DNA from: JBDHTS01 sp044221445
Lineage (GTDB): Bacteria; Pseudomonadota; Alphaproteobacteria; Micavibrionales; Micavibrionaceae
Length of the DNA: 33,131 nt
Reading direction: 5' to 3'
Assembly (NCBI GenBank): GCA_044221445.1
Contig: JBGAPF010000025.1
Location: 1 to 33,131, forward strand
The translations under genes and the position numbers were made by a program. Of this stretch, positions 8,481-17,035 are shown in pieces. Within the stretch, counting starts at the first letter, position 1. Every line of letters begins with the position of its first letter. The notes beneath the pieces are model-generated. The model had not been told where the DNA came from, ran no database searches, and worked only from the letters and a program-made list of their open reading frames with translations.

Positions 8481-10970
8481 TCAGGATTTCGTTTTGGGTT
8501 TTTTGGCCGAAGCCTTTGCTTTTGCAGCTGTTTTTTTCTTCGGTGTCTTGGCCGCAGGCTTTGTCTTGCTCTTTGACGGAGCGGGTTTTCTCGACGGGGG
8601 GCGGCCCTTGCCGCTGGCTTCGCGCTTGGCGCGCTTTTCCGCGGCTTCCGCGATCAGTACGACGGCGCGGTTGATGCCGACCGTCAGGACGTCGTCGTCT
8701 TTCGGGATCGAGGAATAGGTGCTGTCGTGGTACAGGAAGGGTCCAAAACGACCGATGCCTGCCTTGATCATCTTGCCGGTTTCCGGATGGTTGCCGATCT
8801 CGCGCGGCAGTTCCAGAAGCTTGAGCGCCGATTCCAGCGTCACATCTGCGATATTCGTGCCTTTGGGCAGGCCCTGGCGTTTCGGCTTATCTTTCGATTC
8901 CGGCGGGGGGTCGATCTGAACGTAGGGGCCATAAGGGCCGCGCCGCAGGGAAACGCTGTGTCCCGTGCCCGGTTCCGTGCCCAGTATTTTCGGTTCGTTG
9001 GCCAGCTTTGCGGCCTCGTCGACGCCTTCACCTTCGCCCTCGGGCGCAACCAGAGGTCGCGTGAAGCGGCATTCGGGATAGTTCGAACACCCGATAAAAG
9101 CGCCGAATTTTCCAAGCTTCAAGGATAACTGCCCCTTGCTGCAGGCAGGGCAGAGGCGAGGGTCGCCGCCATCGGCGCGGGCCGGGAAAAAATGTCCGCC
9201 CAGCTCTTCGTTCAAATGGTCGATCACTTCCGTGATCGTCAGGCCCTTGGTCTCGGCGACAGCCTTGATGAAATCCTTCCAGAAATCGCGCAAGGCGTCT
9301 TTCCACGGCATTGCGCCCGCGGCGATCGCGTCCAGTTCCTCTTCAAGGTTGGCGGTGAAGTCGTAATCGACATAGCGCGTGAAGAACTTTTGCAGGAAGG
9401 CGGTGACGATCCGACCGCGGTCTTCCGGTTCGAACCGGCGCTTTTCCAGCTTCACGTAATCGCGGTCCTGAAGCACCTGGATGATGGAAGCATAGGTGGA
9501 AGGACGGCCGATGCCTAACTCTTCCAGCCTCTTCACCAATGACGCCTCGGAATAACGCGGTGGCGGCTGTGTGAAATGCTGCTCAGGGTCGATGCCGGAA
9601 AGTCTGGTCGCGTCTCCCTGGTTCAAGGGCGGAAGACGCCGGGTTTCTTCGTCGGCTTCGTCCTCTTCTTCCTTGTCTTCTTTATAAAGGGTCAGGAAGC
9701 CGTCGAACGCGATGACGGATCCGGTGGCGCGCAGCACGACGTCGTCAGTGCCGTCGGAGATGTCGGCCGCGACCTGATCGAGCACGGCGTTTTCCATCTG
9801 GCTCGCCATGGTGCGTTTCCAGATCAGGTCATAAAGCGCGGCCATCTGGTCGTCGACCACGCGCCTGACATCCTCGGGCAGGCGGCTCAGATCGGTGGGG
9901 CGGATAGCCTCATGCGCTTCCTGCGCGTTTTTGGCTTTCGATTTGTACAGGCGCGGCGCGGCGGGCAGGTAACGGTCGCCATAGCGACTTTGGATCAGGC
10001 TGCGCGATTGCTGCACGGCGTCTTCCGACAGGGTCGTGCCGTCCGTTCTCATATAGGTGATGAGGCCGACCGTCTCGCCGTTGATTTCGACACCTTCATA
10101 AAGCTTCTGCGCGAGACGCATGGTCTGCGAGGCAGAAATACGCAGCTTGCGCGACGCTTCCATCTGCAGGGAGGACGTAATGAAAGGGGGTGACGGGTTG
10201 CGGCGCAGCTGCTTCTTTTCGACCGTCTGGACTTTCAAGGCCTTGTTCTGAATGCGGGCAACGGCGGCCTGCGCCTGCTCTTCGGTCTTTATATCCAGCT
10301 TGTCGAGCTTGTTGCCCGCCAGCACCGTCAGACGCGCGGTGAACGGCGCGCCTTCGGGATTCAGCAGGCGCGCGGTGATGCTCCAGTATTCCTGGGCGCG
10401 AAACCTCTCGATCTCGTCTTCCCGCTCGCAGATAAGCCGCAGAGCCACGGACTGCACCCGGCCGGCTGACCGGCTGCCCGGCAGCTTGCGCCACAGGACG
10501 GGGGAAATGTTGAACCCGACCAGGTAATCCAGCGCGCGGCGCGCCAGATAGGCGTCGACCAGATGCTCGTCCAGCTGGCGCGCATGGGCGAACGCGTCCT
10601 GCACGGCTTTCTTGGTGATTTCATTGAAAGTGACCCGGAAGACTTTCTTGTCCTTGAGCAGGCCTTCTTCGTTCAGAAGTTCCCTGACATGCCATGAAAT
10701 GGCTTCCCCTTCGCGGTCAGGGTCGGTCGCAAGATAGAGGGTCGTAACTTTTTTAAGAGCTTTCTTGATATCGCCGACCGGCTTCCCGGCGCGCTCACCC
10801 AATTGCCAGCTCATGGCAAAGTCGTCATCGGGCAGAACGGACCCGTCCTTGGGCGGCAAGTCGCGCACATGGCCGTAGGAGGCCAGGACTTCATAGTCCG
10901 GACCAAGATACTTATTAATGGTCTTCGCCTTGGCAGGCGATTCGACGATGACGAGATTGGACGCGCTCAA
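8481..10970 (-). CDS. topA: DNA topoisomerase I (type IA)
   Basis: This 829-residue enzyme relaxes negatively supercoiled DNA through a transient 5'-phosphotyrosine bond. The TOPRIM domain (about 4-115) has Glu10 in VIVESPAKAKTI and the acidic cluster DPDREGE (83-89). The active-site tyrosine is Tyr306 in LITYMRTDGT. One four-cysteine zinc ribbon follows (Cys607, 610, 628, 634), then two TopA C-terminal repeats (GPYGPYVQI and GRFGPFLYH). A Lys/Ala/Pro-rich tail from about 770 is typical of alphaproteobacterial TopA and should bind DNA. It lies between dedA/dprA and the charged coiled-coil gene; dprA is upstream on the same strand, separated by the oppositely oriented dedA. Confidence 0.98.
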   Translation of the reverse strand: MSASNLVIVESPAKAKTINKYLGPDYEVLASYGHVRDLPPKDGSVLPDDDFAMSWQLGERAGKPVGDIKKALKKVTTLYLATDPDREGEAISWHVRELLNEEGLLKDKKVFRVTFNEITKKAVQDAFAHARQLDEHLVDAYLARRALDYLVGFNISPVLWRKLPGSRSAGRVQSVALRLICEREDEIERFRAQEYWSITARLLNPEGAPFTARLTVLAGNKLDKLDIKTEEQAQAAVARIQNKALKVQTVEKKQLRRNPSPPFITSSLQMEASRKLRISASQTMRLAQKLYEGVEINGETVGLITYMRTDGTTLSEDAVQQSRSLIQSRYGDRYLPAAPRLYKSKAKNAQEAHEAIRPTDLSRLPEDVRRVVDDQMAALYDLIWKRTMASQMENAVLDQVAADISDGTDDVVLRATGSVIAFDGFLTLYKEDKEEEDEADEETRRLPPLNQGDATRLSGIDPEQHFTQPPPRYSEASLVKRLEELGIGRPSTYASIIQVLQDRDYVKLEKRRFEPEDRGRIVTAFLQKFFTRYVDYDFTANLEEELDAIAAGAMPWKDALRDFWKDFIKAVAETKGLTITEVIDHLNEELGGHFFPARADGGDPRLCPACSKGQLSLKLGKFGAFIGCSNYPECRFTRPLVAPEGEGEGVDEAAKLANEPKILGTEPGTGHSVSLRRGPYGPYVQIDPPPESKDKPKRQGLPKGTNIADVTLESALKLLELPREIGNHPETGKMIKAGIGRFGPFLYHDSTYSSIPKDDDVLTVGINRAVVLIAEAAEKRAKREASGKGRPPSRKPAPSKSKTKPAAKTPKKKTAAKAKASAKKPKTKS

Positions 10971-11182
10971 AAAGCTGCTCCTTTAAAATAAGCCTTTAAG
11001 CAATTGACAGGCTTTGGTGGTTTCGTCAACGGGTTTGGACGGCATGAAAAATGTGAAGGCGCGGAGACCCGAGACAGCACTGTGCCTTTAAAAACATTAA
11101 GAATGCCTAAAAATTCCCGAAGGTTTTGGCAATCCGCGTTTTAAGCCTTTCGGAGTCTTTGTCGTTTGATTATAACGGCTTC

Positions 11183-11809
11183 ATGTTTGAAAACGCGATG
11201 GAATGGATTGTGCAGGTCGTCGAAGCCATGGGCTATTTCGGCGTCTTCCTGATGGCGGCGCTGGAAAGCACATTCCTGCCGATCCCGAGCGAGGCCACGC
11301 TGATCCCCGCAGGCTACCTGATCCATCAGGGCAAGTGGAACGGCCCCGCCGTATTCGCGCTGGCCGTAACGGGCACGATCACCGGATCCCTGGCCAATTA
11401 CTGGGTGGCGCGCAGCTGCGGACGTTATGTCCTGATCCGCTATAGCAAATATTTTTTTATAACCCCGGAAAAACTGGCCAAGGTGGAGGATTATTTTCAG
11501 CGTCACGGGCCGGTATCGATTTTCCTCGGCCGCCTGGTGTTCGGCGTCCGCCATTTCATTTCATTTCCTGCCGGCCTGGCGCGCATGGATCTGAAAAAAT
11601 TCTGCCTTTATACGACGGCGGGCGGTGGGTTGTGGACGATGATACTGCTGGTGCTGGGCTACGCCATAGGAAACAATCAGGATGCCGTGACCCGTCTTCT
11701 GCCGGAAATCAAGATCGGATTTCTCGTCGCCGTAGCGCTTGCCGGTTTTATTTACTGGAGGCGGATTACAGGGAAATCACGCAATAAAACATCTGCCGTC
11801 AAACCATGA
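11183..11809 (+). CDS. DedA-family membrane protein
   Basis: A 208-residue membrane protein of the DedA/SNARE-associated family, whose members include undecaprenyl-phosphate or phospholipid flippases. Visible signatures are ESTFLPIPSEATLIPAGYL with conserved Glu and Pro, the GR-rich FLGRLVFGVRHFISFPAG segment, and several hydrophobic segments (about 15-35, 52-75, 140-165, 170-195). I chose the ATG at 11183; a frame-open TTG at 11126 would add 19 non-conserved residues. The gene is inserted, in the opposite direction, between topA and dprA. Its last 11 bases overlap the convergent end of dprA. Substrate not deducible. Confidence 0.9.
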   Translation: MFENAMEWIVQVVEAMGYFGVFLMAALESTFLPIPSEATLIPAGYLIHQGKWNGPAVFALAVTGTITGSLANYWVARSCGRYVLIRYSKYFFITPEKLAKVEDYFQRHGPVSIFLGRLVFGVRHFISFPAGLARMDLKKFCLYTTAGGGLWTMILLVLGYAIGNNQDAVTRLLPEIKIGFLVAVALAGFIYWRRITGKSRNKTSAVKP

Positions 11810-12932
11810 CGGCGCGGTTGCCGGGCAACCTCTGAACCCGCCCGGCCAGTTCGAGTTCCAGCAGCGCCGTCTGGATCAGGCTGGCCGGAAATCCCGAAAG
11901 CCGGATCAGATCGTCGACGGGCGCAGGCGTGTAAGACAATACCTGCTCAAGCGCCGCATGGGCGTCTATCGCGGCCTTCTCATCATCGATGAACGCCACG
12001 GGCGCGGAATAGGCGGCCTGGATCTTGACTTCACGCATGCCGCCGCTGAAATCGCGCAGACCTTCCAGGACGTCGGCCGCGTCGCGCACCAGCGTCGCAC
12101 CGTCGCGGATCAGCCGGTTCGGTCCTGCGGCGCGCGGGTCGAGAGGATGGCCGGGAACGGCATAGACGTCGCGTCCCTGTTCCCCCGCCAGCCGCGCGGT
12201 GATCAGAGAACCTGAACGCTCGGTCGCCTCGACCACGACGATCCCCGCCGACAGGCCGGAGACGATGCGGTTGCGGCGCGGAAAACTCTGGGCGAAAGGC
12301 TGCTGACCCAGCGGGCTTTCGGCAACGATCAGGCCCTGGTCCGCGATCTGGTCGTACAGTTTCTGGTTTTCCGGCGGATAGACGACATCGATCCCGCCTG
12401 CCACCACGGCGATGGTGCCGGTCTTCAGGCTGCCTTCATGCGCCGCCGTGTCGATCCCGCGCGCAAGACCGGAAGCGATGGTATGGCCCGACGCGCCGAG
12501 ATCCCGCGCCAGGGTTTCGGCGAAGCGGCGCCCGTTCAGCGAGGCGTTGCGCGCGCCGACGATGCCGAGCGACGGCTTTCTCAGGATTTCCACGTTGCCG
12601 ATGACGCTCAGGACTGGCGGCGCATCCTCCAGCGCGCCGAGCGGCAGCGGGTAATCCGGTTCGCAGGCGACGAGCAGCGCACCTTTCAGGCGGTGCAGCC
12701 GTTCCAGTTCCTGTTCGGCGGCGGCGGGGGGCAGGACAGAGAGCGGCTTCTGGCGCCCGCCACGGCGGGACAGGGTCGGCAGGGCCTCAAGCGCCTTATG
12801 CGCGGTGCCAAAGGTTTCAATCAGGCGATAAAAAGTCACCGGCCCCACATTTTCCGTGCGCGACAGACGCAGCCATGCCAGCTTTTCGGCCGGTGTGATG
12901 ACATTGCCGGTCTTTACCAGACGCAGGCTCAT
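11799..12932 (-). CDS. dprA: DNA-processing protein DprA
   Basis: A 377-residue protein that, in naturally competent bacteria, loads RecA onto incoming single-stranded DNA. An N-terminal helical/SAM-like part (about 15-75) is followed by a Rossmann-type domain: SLGIVGARNAS, GLARGIDTAAHEGSL, the YPPEN segment, RRNRIVSGLS, and ITARLAGEQGRDVYAVPG. A C-terminal winged helix (about 315-370) ends the protein. Its start overlaps the stop of plsY by four bases (ATGA), so they are coupled. The full-length family is widespread, so its presence does not prove natural competence. Confidence 0.95.
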   Translation of the reverse strand: MSLRLVKTGNVITPAEKLAWLRLSRTENVGPVTFYRLIETFGTAHKALEALPTLSRRGGRQKPLSVLPPAAAEQELERLHRLKGALLVACEPDYPLPLGALEDAPPVLSVIGNVEILRKPSLGIVGARNASLNGRRFAETLARDLGASGHTIASGLARGIDTAAHEGSLKTGTIAVVAGGIDVVYPPENQKLYDQIADQGLIVAESPLGQQPFAQSFPRRNRIVSGLSAGIVVVEATERSGSLITARLAGEQGRDVYAVPGHPLDPRAAGPNRLIRDGATLVRDAADVLEGLRDFSGGMREVKIQAAYSAPVAFIDDEKAAIDAHAALEQVLSYTPAPVDDLIRLSGFPASLIQTALLELELAGRVQRLPGNRAVMV

Positions 12933-13522
12933 TCTTTCGATTTCCCGATTTTTGGTTCCTCGCCCGCCGCAAGGCGGCGCAAGTTGGGGCGGTGCTTGAT
13001 CCAGACCAGCAGGGCCGCCATTGAACAGATGCCCGCAAGGGCGCTGTCACCCGTAAAGACCCAAGCCGCAAGCGGCGCACACAGGGTCGCGACCAGCGCG
13101 GCCAGAGAAGAATAGCGGAAGCCGTATGCCACGGCCAGCCAGATCATGCATGAAACGATCCCGACCGGCAGGGACAGCGCCAGCAATACGCCCAGGGTCG
13201 TGGCCACGCCCTTGCCGCCGGCGAATTTTAGCCACAGGGGAAACATGTGCCCGACGATGCTGAAAAACCCGGCGGCCAGCATCGCGTCGTAATCGCTGAA
13301 CAGCGAGGCCAGAAAAACGGCGAGGGCGCCCTTGCCGCCATCGAGCGCCAGCGTCAGAAGCGCAAGTTTTTTATTTCCCGTGCGCAGGACGTTCGTCGCC
13401 CCTATATTGCCGGAGCCGATGCTTCGTATGTCGCCATATCCGGCCGCCTTCGTCAGCAGAAGGCCGAACGGTATGGAGCCGATAAGGTAGCCCAGAAGGG
13501 AAAATAGAGTGATTTCAACCAT
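12929..13522 (-). CDS. plsY: Glycerol-3-phosphate acyltransferase PlsY
   Basis: A 197-residue inner-membrane enzyme that transfers an acyl group from acyl-phosphate to glycerol-3-phosphate, the first step of phospholipid synthesis. The three conserved loops are present: GSIPFG with SGNIGATNVLR (about 15-46), DGGKG with GHMFPLWLKFAGGKGVATTLG (about 61-113), and KHRPN (about 175-180). About five hydrophobic segments fit the family. It overlaps dprA by four bases. The region upstream on the plus strand holds the divergent N-formylglutamate amidohydrolase gene. Confidence 0.96.
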   Translation of the reverse strand: MVEITLFSLLGYLIGSIPFGLLLTKAAGYGDIRSIGSGNIGATNVLRTGNKKLALLTLALDGGKGALAVFLASLFSDYDAMLAAGFFSIVGHMFPLWLKFAGGKGVATTLGVLLALSLPVGIVSCMIWLAVAYGFRYSSLAALVATLCAPLAAWVFTGDSALAGICSMAALLVWIKHRPNLRRLAAGEEPKIGKSKE

Positions 13523-13654
13523 GGCTCGATTAGCAAAGAAAACGCAGCCGCCGTCAACTGGGAATTTATGGGTAATTTAAGACCTTTGACCAAAAGCGAA
13601 TATATACTATCTGTTTATGACCCTTATTCGATTGTTTATCCGGCAGCTTGCGCG

Positions 13655-14404
13655 ATGATCCAGAACCGTTTCCCCGACCCGTTCGAAATCCAAAACGCGG
13701 ACGGAATTTTCCCCGCTGTCTGCATTGTCGAACATGCCCGGAACTACATTCCTTCCTCGATGGATGGTTTGGGCGTTGCGTCCGAACATCTGTCGGAACA
13801 TATAGCCTGGGACATCGGGATAGAGGGCGTCACGCGGATCGTCAGTGAAACGCTGGACATTCCTTCGATCTATTGTACGTATTCACGACTGATCGTCGAC
13901 CCGAACAGGCCGGAAGGCCATCCCCAGATGTTCTGGCCCGAAAGCGACGGCATCGCCATCCCCGGCAACAAAGATGTTGGCGAGAAAGAACGGGAGCAAC
14001 GGCTTTCAGGCATCTACCATCCTTATCATAAAGCGGCGGGCACCCTTGTCGACGCGGTATGCCGCCGGCATGGCGGCTCGGTGCCGGTCCTGAGCATGCA
14101 CAGCTGCACGCCGCACCTGCGCAACGGCCCGCCGCGTCCCTGGCACGTGGGCCTCAGCACGTATGAAAGCGATGAATTCATGGAAAAGTTCGCGATGATC
14201 CTGCGCGCGGAAAACATGCATGTGGGTATCCACGAGCCGTACGACACACGCGATTATTTCGGCACCAGTGTGGACCGCCACGGACGGGAAAAGGGGTTGC
14301 CGCACCTGCTGGTCGAAATCCGGCAGGACCTGATCGGCGAGCAGAAGGGTATCGGGCAAATGGCCGACGTCTTTATCCGGGCCTTTACCAAGCTAATGAG
14401 GTGA
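13655..14404 (+). CDS. N-formylglutamate amidohydrolase family protein
   Basis: Family members are metal-dependent hydrolases that release formate from N-formyl-L-glutamate, or act on related N-acyl amino acids. Conserved features, numbered from the ATG at 13655: His27 in VEHARNYIP, the HIAWDIG segment (His49, Asp53), Arg78 and Asp82 in SRLIVDPNRP, HSCTP (His149), and EIRQDLIG near 230. The frame is open back to an ATG at 13568, but the extra 29 codons are AT-rich and unlike the family. The product is 249 residues, a normal length. No other histidine-degradation gene is near. It stands where dihydroorotase (pyrC) often lies between plsY and pyrB. The true substrate is unproven. Confidence 0.82.
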   Translation: MIQNRFPDPFEIQNADGIFPAVCIVEHARNYIPSSMDGLGVASEHLSEHIAWDIGIEGVTRIVSETLDIPSIYCTYSRLIVDPNRPEGHPQMFWPESDGIAIPGNKDVGEKEREQRLSGIYHPYHKAAGTLVDAVCRRHGGSVPVLSMHSCTPHLRNGPPRPWHVGLSTYESDEFMEKFAMILRAENMHVGIHEPYDTRDYFGTSVDRHGREKGLPHLLVEIRQDLIGEQKGIGQMADVFIRAFTKLMR

Positions 14405-14414
14405 CTAAGATTAA

Positions 14415-14445
14415 ACGTCTTCCCGAACAAATATCGGAAAGACGT
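14415..14445. terminator. Hairpin between the convergent amidohydrolase and hypothetical genes
   Basis: A 12-base stem (ACGTCTTCCCGA with TCGGAAAGACGT, one C-A mismatch) closes a 7-base loop, starting 11 bases after the amidohydrolase stop. There is no strong U run on the plus strand and only a weak one on the minus strand, so it may end transcripts from both genes or simply stabilise 3' ends. Confidence 0.5.
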
Positions 14446-14451
14446 GCCGGA

Positions 14452-14859
14452 TTAAAGGGGTTGTGTGCGAAGGGCCGGAGTCGCTGAAACCGGAGACGTG
14501 AGTCCCAGAAGCCGCCTGACGCTGTGTTCAGTAAGTTCGGAGCGAGCGTGATCCATGGCAATGACCACAACACATCGGGCCATACCCTGTTCAGCCGCAG
14601 CCGATTGCGCCCTGACATGTCGATCTTCCGGAGAGAATTCTCCATAACCCATGCCGTCCTGACCGAAATCCTCAAAACCTCCTGCGGTTGTAAAAACGAC
14701 AGGGGTCGAGGCCAGGGGTTTACCGCCGATGCTGTAAATTTCGACAATACCGTCGTTCAATAAAAGTTGCGGGGCGCCGGAATCCGATTCGGTGCTTGCG
14801 ACAGGGTTTACAGTTCCTTGAAATAATTTAAACACGCGTGGCCTCTTTCGATAGAGCAT
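14452..14859 (-). CDS. Hypothetical protein
   Basis: A 135-residue frame with mixed, protein-like composition. The first 15 residues are basic; a Gly/Asp/Glu-rich middle (about 60-85, GGFEDFGQDGMGYGEF) follows, then an Ala/Val/Leu-rich helix-like part. No signal peptide, membrane segment or recognised family. No good ribosome-binding site precedes the ATG at 14859, so the start is uncertain. The gap between pyrB and the amidohydrolase gene is otherwise empty. A competing frame in the same strand (14385-14747) looks less protein-like because of many Arg, Trp and Leu. Confidence 0.42.
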   Translation of the reverse strand: MLYRKRPRVFKLFQGTVNPVASTESDSGAPQLLLNDGIVEIYSIGGKPLASTPVVFTTAGGFEDFGQDGMGYGEFSPEDRHVRAQSAAAEQGMARCVVVIAMDHARSELTEHSVRRLLGLTSPVSATPALRTQPL

Positions 14860-14915
14860 TTACGGGATATTTCAATTGCCATAAAATAAAACAGCGCGCA
14901 ATAAATATTTGGCGA

Positions 14916-15821
14916 TTAAATGGAAAGCAGTTTTTCCAGCACGGCCATCCTGACCGGCACGCCATTGGCGACCTGTTTGAGGATCAGGCTGCGCGCCGGA
15001 TCGTCGGCGACGTCGTCGGCGATCTCGACATTACGGTTCATCGGGCCGGGATGCATGGCGACGGCCTGCCGTCCCGCCAGATCCAGACGGTCATGAGTCA
15101 GGCCGTAGCGATTGAAAAATTCGGCGTCCGACCCGATCAGCCCTTCCTGCATGCGCTCCTTCTGCAGACGCAGCATCATCACGGCGTCGCAGCCGGGCAG
15201 GCCGTCTTCCATTTCGGTAAATGTTTTTATCCCGTCCTGCAGGCCGCGCGGCATCAGGGCCGGGGGCGCGATAACGCGCAGGCTGACGCCGAGAGCCGGA
15301 AGAAGCCGCAGGTTCGATGCGGCGACACGGCTGTGCGCGATATCGCCGCATATTGCGACGGTCAGGCCTTTCAGCCCGCCGAAATGCTGGCGCAGGGTCA
15401 GGGCGTCGAGAAGGGCCTGGGTCGGGTGCTCGCGCCACGAGTCCCCGGCGTTGATGACAGGGCATCCCACATTGTTAGCCACATATTCAGGCGCGCCGAA
15501 ATCCTTATGCCGTATGACGACGGCATCGGGGCGCATGGCGTTCAGGGTCGACACGGTGTCCGCGAAGCTTTCGCCTTTGGACAGGGAGCTGGAGCCTGCG
15601 TCCCAGTTGATGACGTCAGCGCCCAGGCGTTTTGCCGCCATTTCAAAAGATGTGCGGGTGCGGGTGGAATGTTCGAAAAACATGTTCAGGATCACGCGCC
15701 CCTGAAGAACCGTCTTAACAGGTTTCCCCTTTTCCAGGCGGGTCGCGTACTCCTGGGCCCGTGCAAGAATGGCGTCCCTGTCGTCCGCGGCCAGGGTATC
15801 TATGCCTGTCAGGTGCTTCAT
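14916..15821 (-). CDS. pyrB: Aspartate carbamoyltransferase catalytic subunit
   Basis: A 301-residue cytoplasmic enzyme that joins carbamoyl phosphate and L-aspartate in the second step of pyrimidine synthesis. The carbamoyl-phosphate loop is FFEHSTRTRTSFE (Ser52, Thr53, Arg54, Thr55), with Lys82 in SSSLSKGES and His132 in SWREHPTQALLDA. The aspartate-binding part appears later (MMLRLQKERM, then AMHPGPMNR). The length fits the class without a PyrI regulatory partner. Its start overlaps the stop of the CoA-transferase by four bases (ATGA). The usual neighbour pyrC is absent. Confidence 0.97.
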   Translation of the reverse strand: MKHLTGIDTLAADDRDAILARAQEYATRLEKGKPVKTVLQGRVILNMFFEHSTRTRTSFEMAAKRLGADVINWDAGSSSLSKGESFADTVSTLNAMRPDAVVIRHKDFGAPEYVANNVGCPVINAGDSWREHPTQALLDALTLRQHFGGLKGLTVAICGDIAHSRVAASNLRLLPALGVSLRVIAPPALMPRGLQDGIKTFTEMEDGLPGCDAVMMLRLQKERMQEGLIGSDAEFFNRYGLTHDRLDLAGRQAVAMHPGPMNRNVEIADDVADDPARSLILKQVANGVPVRMAVLEKLLSI

Positions 15822-17035
15822 CCGATCACTCCGCTGGATCTCAGCGCATTGATAGCCGATACGTCGAGGCCCAGCAACTCTTTCAGGACCTCATCCGTAT
15901 GCTGCCCGGCGAAGGGCGGGGGCCTGCGATAGGCGACCGGCGTTTCCGAGAGTTTTAAAGGGCTTCCGACCAGGCGGACAGGCCTGTCGGTCAGCGGGTG
16001 CGGCATCGCGATGTCCATTTCACGAGCTTTAACCTGCTCATCGGCGAAAACCCGGTCCATGGTGTTGACGGGTCCGGCGGGGACATCGGCGCTCCTGAAC
16101 AGATCGACCCATTCCGCCGTGGTTCGTGTGGAAAGGATATCCGCAAGCAGGGGGATCAGCGCGGCGCGGTGGCGCAGCCTTTGAGGGTTGGTGGAAAAGC
16201 GGCTGTCGTCAGACCATTTCTCCTGGCCGACGGCGCGGCAGAGGCGGCGAAACTGCGCATCGTTGCCGACGGCGATGGCGATATGGCCGTCCGCCGTGGC
16301 AAAGGCCTGATACGGCACGATGGTCGAATGCGCATTGCCCGCGCGCTGCGCCGGGCTGCCCGCCGTCAGATAATACTGCGCAAGGTTTGTCATGCCGGCG
16401 AGCGTGACGTCCAGGAGCCCCAGATCCACCAATTGCCCTTTCCCGGTCTCCCGGCGGCGATGCAGGCCAGCGAGGATACCGATGGCGGCATAGAGACCTG
16501 TCATCACATCGCTGACCGCCACGCCTGTTTTCATCGGCTCCCCGTCCGGCACGCCTGTCGAAGCCATCAGCCCCCCCATGGCCTGCGCTATAAAATCATA
16601 CCCGGGCTCGCTGGCGAGAGGCCCCGTCCGGCCGAACCCCGTGATGGAGCAGTAGACAATATGGGGATGCCGCTGATGGACCTGGTCGAAACCGAGACCG
16701 TATTTATCGAGGCCCCCGGTCTTGAAATTTTCGATCAGAACATCGCAACGCGCGAGCATGCCATCGACCAGCGCCGCGCCTTCCGTTTTCGCGATATCGA
16801 TCGACGCCGACCGCTTGTTCCTGTTGGCGGACAGATAATAGGCGCTTTCCGCCGTGTCGCCGCCTTGTGCGTCCTTCAGAAAAGGCGGTCCCCAGAAGCG
16901 CGTGTCGTCGCCCGCGCCAGGCTTTTCGATTTTGAGGATGTCCGCGCCCAGATCGCCGAGAATCTGGGTGCAGGCCGGGCCGGCCAGCACGCGGGACAGA
17001 TCGAGGACGCGTATGTCGTGCAGGGCGCCGGTCAT
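15818..17035 (-). CDS. Type III CoA-transferase (CaiB/BaiF family)
   Basis: A 405-residue enzyme moving coenzyme A between carboxylic acids through an aspartyl-CoA intermediate. Residues 7-36 hold the VLDLSRVLAGPACTQILGDLGAD segment; the likely catalytic Asp147 lies in PGYDFIAQAMGG; the later part contains VPAGPVNTMDRVFAD. I chose the ATG at 17035 because it forms a 4-base overlap (ATGA) with the end of the prepilin-peptidase gene and because the family starts with GALHDIRVLDLSR; an ATG at 17080 would add 15 residues. Substrates are not deducible. It is translationally joined to pyrB downstream and the peptidase upstream, an unusual mixture of functions. Confidence 0.93.
   Translation of the reverse strand: MTGALHDIRVLDLSRVLAGPACTQILGDLGADILKIEKPGAGDDTRFWGPPFLKDAQGGDTAESAYYLSANRNKRSASIDIAKTEGAALVDGMLARCDVLIENFKTGGLDKYGLGFDQVHQRHPHIVYCSITGFGRTGPLASEPGYDFIAQAMGGLMASTGVPDGEPMKTGVAVSDVMTGLYAAIGILAGLHRRRETGKGQLVDLGLLDVTLAGMTNLAQYYLTAGSPAQRAGNAHSTIVPYQAFATADGHIAIAVGNDAQFRRLCRAVGQEKWSDDSRFSTNPQRLRHRAALIPLLADILSTRTTAEWVDLFRSADVPAGPVNTMDRVFADEQVKAREMDIAMPHPLTDRPVRLVGSPLKLSETPVAYRRPPPFAGQHTDEVLKELLGLDVSAINALRSSGVIG

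Noticed and set aside
7359..8576. Plus-strand 405-codon frame rich in Leu and Phe, which looks like a membrane protein
   Set aside because: It is the complement of the Gln/Lys/Glu-rich gene; Leu/Phe codons are what such codons give on the other strand. It also runs into the end of topA, and only the minus frame has a proper ribosome-binding site.
10990..11029. Inverted repeats and a TTGACA upstream of topA/dedA as a promoter
   Set aside because: TTGACA at 11004 has no acceptable -10 at 16-18 bases on the plus strand; the minus-strand TTGACG also lacks one.
14838..15932. Plus-strand 364-codon frame opposite pyrB
   Set aside because: Antisense shadow; pyrB carries all catalytic residues.
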